Below are positions 8,290 to 11,300 of a stretch of 11,300 bases of DNA, in pieces; the stretch's first letter is position 1; each line of letters opens with the position of its first letter. The notes below the pieces were generated by a model. That model made no database searches. It was given only the letters and a program-made list of their open reading frames with translations, and was not told the origin of the DNA. A program made the translations under genes and the position numbers. The stretch comes from Echinostoma caproni (taxonomy: Eukaryota > Platyhelminthes > Trematoda > Plagiorchiida > Echinostomatidae). The stretch covers positions 1-11,300 of the forward strand of contig UZAN01043655.1 in assembly GCA_900618425.1 (NCBI GenBank), in the 5' to 3' direction.

Positions 8290-8531
8290 CGGAGCAAACC
8301 GATCGAACAGAAACCCCGACCACCATCGGTGGATTTGATGGGCTCTTGGGATAACTTACAGACAGCTCCTTCAACCAATGCAAAAGCCGTAACTGAAACT
8401 CCAGTCGATTTGTTGGGACTTTCAGATGTCAACAGCCGGGGGACTGGTTGGCCCGAACCCTCAGGGACGGCTCCACAATCGCAGTGGCCCGGTTCCCAAA
8501 GCGCAACCGGTATTTCTGTCGGTGGTAAAAG
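8290..8531 (+). CDS. Internal exon of an unidentified host gene, DLMG/DLLGL-containing linker
   Basis: This 242-base segment is bounded by TTTCTAG at the left and AAAAG|GTGAGT at the right, both near-perfect splice sites. It is open from the first base (CGG) for 80 residues and ends with two bases of a split codon. The reading is RSKPIEQKPRPPSVDLMGSW, then PVDLLGLSDVNS and GWPEPSGTAPQSQWPGSQS. It is rich in P, S, T, Q and G, with no hydrophobic core, signal peptide or membrane segment, so it is probably a disordered linker. KPRPPS could bind an SH3 domain. DLMG and DLLGL recall the short peptides of clathrin and adaptor-binding proteins (epsin-related, Tom1/GGA-type), but this is only a resemblance and the full clathrin-box consensus (LxxL then acid) is not met. 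It joins in phase with the segment ending at 6567. The next exon must begin with one base of a split arginine or serine codon and is not found in the window. Confidence 0.72.
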
Positions 8532-8537
8532 GTGAGT
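8532..8537 (+). promoter_or_regulatory. Strong 5' splice site (AAAAG|GTGAGT)
   Basis: AAG|GTGAGT fits the metazoan donor consensus at every position. It defines the end of the preceding exon and a following intron that contains at least the CR1-like and Penelope-like copies, if the gene continues to the right of the window. Confidence 0.75.
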
Positions 8538-8799
8538 GAAGGCGACGAACGTTCTCTTTCACCATTATTGTCGTGTCACTTCACGTCTGACTGCCCATGG
8601 TATATGAACTACTTCAATCGACAAACCGCTCTTATCAAGTCAATCGTTTTGGGTCTAATCAAACGTAGATGTAATTAATCAAGGTTGATTGACATGATAC
8701 AAACACTGTAGGTAACGTATACACTACTAAAAACCATAAACGGATAGCCTAGGGTTCGTCTACGTATCAGTGTTGGTTTCTGTCACAGAGCAGGAGGTG

Positions 8800-9445
8800 A
8801 ACGCGAGAAGTCTCGCCTTGAGCCTGGGATTAGAACAGTCTGACCCACATACGTGTGGATTGATGTTTTGAGTCCGCACTCCATTCGGAACCGATGCCCT
8901 ATCCCTCGGATTGCACCCTTTTCGGTTGCGAATCCCATCCCCAGAAGTCCATACTTTGTTCAGTTAGTACACGACCACAAAACATGTTTCATCTCAACGC
9001 AATATGATATTTGCGCTTTTCCATTACTGTTCTGGACTCATCAAGCTTCGCCACACTGCTAGATTGACTGTTAAGCTGGTTATTTTTGAGTCGTTTCAGG
9101 TTACTGATTCCAGAGTGTCGGCTGGAATGCCGGCGCCAATCTTTTGCAGTCAAAGTATTTAGTACTTGGAATACTCTCCCATCTCATTTCATTTGTGCAT
9201 CAACTACTGAATCTTTCAAGCGGAAACTCGACAAAACCGTGGCACGCCTCGCATTCCTACACAACTAATAACGCAAATTCGTTGAAGACTGCATTACCCA
9301 TTGTCTCCTGCCGAGAACTTTATGTTATACTGTATCATTTTTTCGCCAAGAAACGATTGAACTTTGTAAATATCCTATGGGCACAAGAGAAGCATGAGCT
9401 TGTAGGTCAATCCCATCATAAAACTTTGACTTTGACTTTAGTGTC
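8800..9445 (+). pseudogene. CR1-like non-LTR retrotransposon, C-terminal fragment plus 3' UTR
   Basis: The clear part is 9086-9268: FRLLIPECRLECRRQSF, FSTWNTLPSHFICAS and TESFKRKLDKTVARLAFLHN with stop. This is the standard CR1 C-terminus, and it aligns with KCRLERQSF and ARLTFQHK of the minus-strand copy. Upstream, weaker matches run through several frames: LSPHSIRNR (near 8870), FVQLVHDHKT (near 8957-8985) and TARLTVKLVIF (near 9050-9090), corresponding to LNHYSYA...HQIMQNPSHP...KLSF of the other copy. The left edge is uncertain. The 3' UTR runs about 175 bases to a tail AAACTTTGACTTTGACTTTA (9421-9440), a short tandem repeat as CR1 elements have. The RT catalytic core is absent, so this is a 5'-truncated dead copy in the intron after exon 8290-8531. 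Confidence 0.82.
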
Positions 9446-9872
9446 CCACCATCGATTAGGCTAATCCCAATGGTCCCTAACGCGAAGCTTAGCATAACTC
9501 AAACAACCCCGTCCATTGGTCAAGGTTTCCATTGCTTCACACCAGATTACGGTCTGGTCGTCTTCAACTTCCTCATAATCACTGTTACTCACGGTAAAAG
9601 TCATGTACTGAGGAAGGTTATCCAATAAAAAATGCAGCACATGTCCATGTACCCGTAAGAGTTATCCTAGTGTAAAAACACTGTAGTAAACAAAGCTTGC
9701 GTTCGGTAACTTCTTCCTCGCGCTAATGCACTATATATAGGGTTTTTAAATTGTCAGCTTAGTGTAGTGGTCTGATGTGATGAATATGGTTGATTGATTA
9801 ATTGTGATTTTGTGATATGTGGTTTGGAAATGAAGGGGCAGAGCTTCTTGTTATTGTGTGGTTTGGAAATGT
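9446..9872. other. Unassigned stretch, possibly including the 3' end of the Penelope-like element
   Basis: No ORF or exon is convincing. ACTATATATAGGG (about 9729-9741) looks like a TATA box but has no start nearby. TGTGGTTTGGAAATG occurs twice in direct orientation (9818-9832 and 9857-9871), directly beside the end of the Penelope-like coding remnant, so it may be part of that element's 3' region. Confidence 0.45.
9818..9871. repeat. 15-bp direct repeat, spacing 39 bp
   Basis: TGTGGTTTGGAAATG at 9818-9832 is repeated exactly at 9857-9871. The second copy touches the end of the Penelope-like remnant (element on the minus strand, so this is its 3' side). It may be a small tandem duplication in the element's tail. 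Confidence 0.7.
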
Positions 9873-11005
9873 TCACGGTTGATGGACTGAGTGGGCTGTT
9901 CCATTTCCGGTCTGCGCCCCTGGGTCATGCCAGAGGGCACAGTCGTTTCTTTCGAGTATGTCAGGTTGAGACCAGGGTAAAAGAGGCGACTGAACGAATC
10001 GCTTTCGAGAACAATAAGATGGATTGAGTAGGCGAATGGCCACCGACTCGGCTGTTGTAAGATGACATTGACGAATGGGTTCGCTGGTACTGTGTTGATC
10101 ACCTTGATTGCGTCCTCGTTTGCTAAGGGGGTCCGTGTCTGCATGGTGTTCTACCACTGTACTTGTATTCGTTTTCCTTATATTCCTACTCAACCAGGCC
10201 GGCTGGTGCTCCTTGATTCTTTTCGAAAATTACCTGATCGTTCTTCATACATAACTTGCCGAACATGAGCAACGAAAGTGGTAAATGATCATAGATGAGG
10301 ATAGGATAGGCGTTGTACCTTCAGGATTTATGGAAACCACTCGTCGGCTTGTGAATTGAGTACTTAGCTTTACAGCAGATGAAGTTCAAGTAATGGCTTT
10401 TTCTGATCGGCATCTTAGTAACTCAAACTTAGAACCCTCTTTAAAAGGAAGTTCTGTGAAAAGTTCCTTGCTTTTAACTGTTGTCAGTGGTGCTGTTGAA
10501 GGCCGTTCTGTCAAACCCTTCAGAACGAAACATTCCGGATAACCGTTGTCATAGTGTGTTTGCTCTGTAGTTTACAGTTCATGAGGTAAACAGTCTCCTG
10601 AACAAATTCTCCTCGCTCGATACGCGAGGGTTTGAACTAGGTTCTTTTGAGTTTCAGAAACACAAAACTGGTAAAATGAGAATATTGCTTAGTTCAAGTT
10701 GGTTGGCGGTAAACAGAGCGTTTACCTCGGTTCTGTAGCATCTTGTGAGCTTTACATCTAGGAAATGAAAATCATCTCCTAGTTCCGATTCATACGCAAA
10801 ACTGATGGCGGTGTGGGCATTTGAAGGCATTTAACAGCGAATCTGTGTACCTTTGATTTTTCGATCAAGATGAAAACGTCATCCACATGCTGACAGTAGA
10901 GTGAAGAGCTTATTGTATTTCGTAAGATCCCGTTTTCCAATTTGGCAACAAATGCATCGATTAATATAAATCCAAGAGGCAATCGTCCGTTTACGGTATC
11001 CTGTT
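9873..11005 (-). pseudogene. Penelope-like element: RT and GIY-YIG endonuclease, decayed
   Basis: Read on the minus strand in order. VNGRLPLGFILIDAFVAKLE (about 10935-10996) is the PLE block written G(L/V)xMGSPL...FxAxLE in good copies. QHVDDVFILIE (10868-10892) is RT motif C with both aspartates kept. AISFAYESE and DDFHFLDVKLTR (about 10740-10776) are the next PLE signature. SHFTSFVFLKLKRT and LAYRARRICSGD follow in shifted frames, then NGYPECFVLKG. After a worn connector comes the endonuclease: YHFRCSCSASYV (about 10247-10285, family CxxxYIGxTxR, here with a stop where G belongs), SKRIKEHQPAWLSR (about 10180-10222), AIKVINTVPANP, and TAESVAIRLLNPSYCSRKRFVQ (about 9990-10055) ending PLLPWSQPD. 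At least five frameshifts and several stops are present. PLEs use the GIY-YIG nuclease to prime reverse transcription and form their own class apart from LTR and LINE elements. The N-terminal part of the RT is missing. Confidence 0.92.
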
Positions 11006-11300
11006 GTGTGCTACAGATAACGTCGTTTCTCAGTTGAGTTCAGTTCGGTGCCCAGGACGTTGACGGTAGCTCCAAGGATCTCCTGGTGCGGTGGGATGAA
11101 GGGGTTCATCTTCAATGAGATACACGTATAGGGACGACTAGGAGAAACCCCTGGTCACAGCATCCTACTCCTAGGATCAGTGTTCTTCACTGGCCCCTTC
11201 GATGGGAGTCACACCTAAAACCTTGAAACTCATAAGAATGAAGAAATAGGCCTAGAAGGAACAGTCTAGAGGAGAAGTGAAGAGAGGAGATGGAAGTGGG
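11006..11300. other. Unassigned end of window
   Basis: RT homology of the Penelope-like element stops at about 11005. Beyond it I see no ORF or recognised repeat. A short palindrome-like run (TCCTACTCCTAGGA) lies near 11164 and purine-rich sequence fills the last 60 bases. It could be 5' flank or an unrelated repeat. Confidence 0.4.

Noticed and set aside
8780..8860. Possible tRNA-derived SINE: GTTCTAATCCC on the minus strand resembles a Pol III B box
   Set aside because: No matching A box at the right distance and no clear tail; the stretch is better explained as the worn start of the CR1-like copy.
9727..9742. TATA-like ACTATATATAGGG as a promoter
   Set aside because: No open frame or known transcript start lies downstream at a suitable distance, and such runs are common in AT-rich DNA.
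9794..10268. Several overlapping plus-strand ORFs
   Set aside because: They are the opposite-strand shadow of the Penelope-like endonuclease remnant.
1..11300. CRISPR array, prophage, bacterial operon or rRNA/tRNA genes
   Set aside because: No regularly spaced repeats, Shine-Dalgarno-led gene series or RNA gene structure is visible; splice sites and retroelements show eukaryotic nuclear DNA.

Overview
The window looks like nuclear DNA of a parasitic flatworm, most probably a trematode, although a cestode is possible. The reason is the mix of decayed retroelements, whose protein remnants have the wording I associate with flatworm copies: an RTE-like non-LTR family, a CR1-like family, a BEL/Pao LTR element and a Penelope-like element. 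Introns with clear GT-AG borders confirm a eukaryote. I see no bacterial genes, rRNA or tRNA. The species assignment is inference.

Layout. Positions 1-50 hold a short hairpin followed by (ATT)6. Positions 58-645 hold a frameshifted BEL/Pao RNase H fragment (+). From 690 to 1091 lies an RTE-like reverse transcriptase (RT) fragment (+). It stops just before the place where the catalytic YADD should be, and there it meets the 3' end of a second RTE-like copy lying in the opposite direction (1092-1760, -). A fold-back repeat occupies 1928-2113. The best preserved RTE-like copy is at 2299-3789 (+); it has lost the YADD block by an internal deletion and ends in a GAT-rich tail. Positions 3790-6317 are AT-rich and hold no convincing gene.

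Two exon-like segments (6318-6567 and 8290-8531, both +) have matching phase and good splice borders. They probably belong to one host gene that extends beyond the window. The encoded protein segment is disordered-looking and carries DLMG and DLLGL motifs. I do not recognise the gene. The intron between them contains an antisense CR1-like copy (6585-7590) that begins within about 20 bases of the splice donor. A second CR1-like copy in sense orientation (8800-9445) lies after the second exon, so that exon sits between inverted CR1 copies.

Positions 9873-11005 (-) hold a broken Penelope-like element with both its RT core and its GIY-YIG endonuclease region. The last 300 bases show nothing I can identify.

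All mobile-element copies are 5'-truncated, frameshifted and full of stops, so none is expected to move on its own. The likely living content is the pair of host exons. I found no convincing new system; the most useful leads are the unidentified gene and the way the repeats are arranged around its exons.
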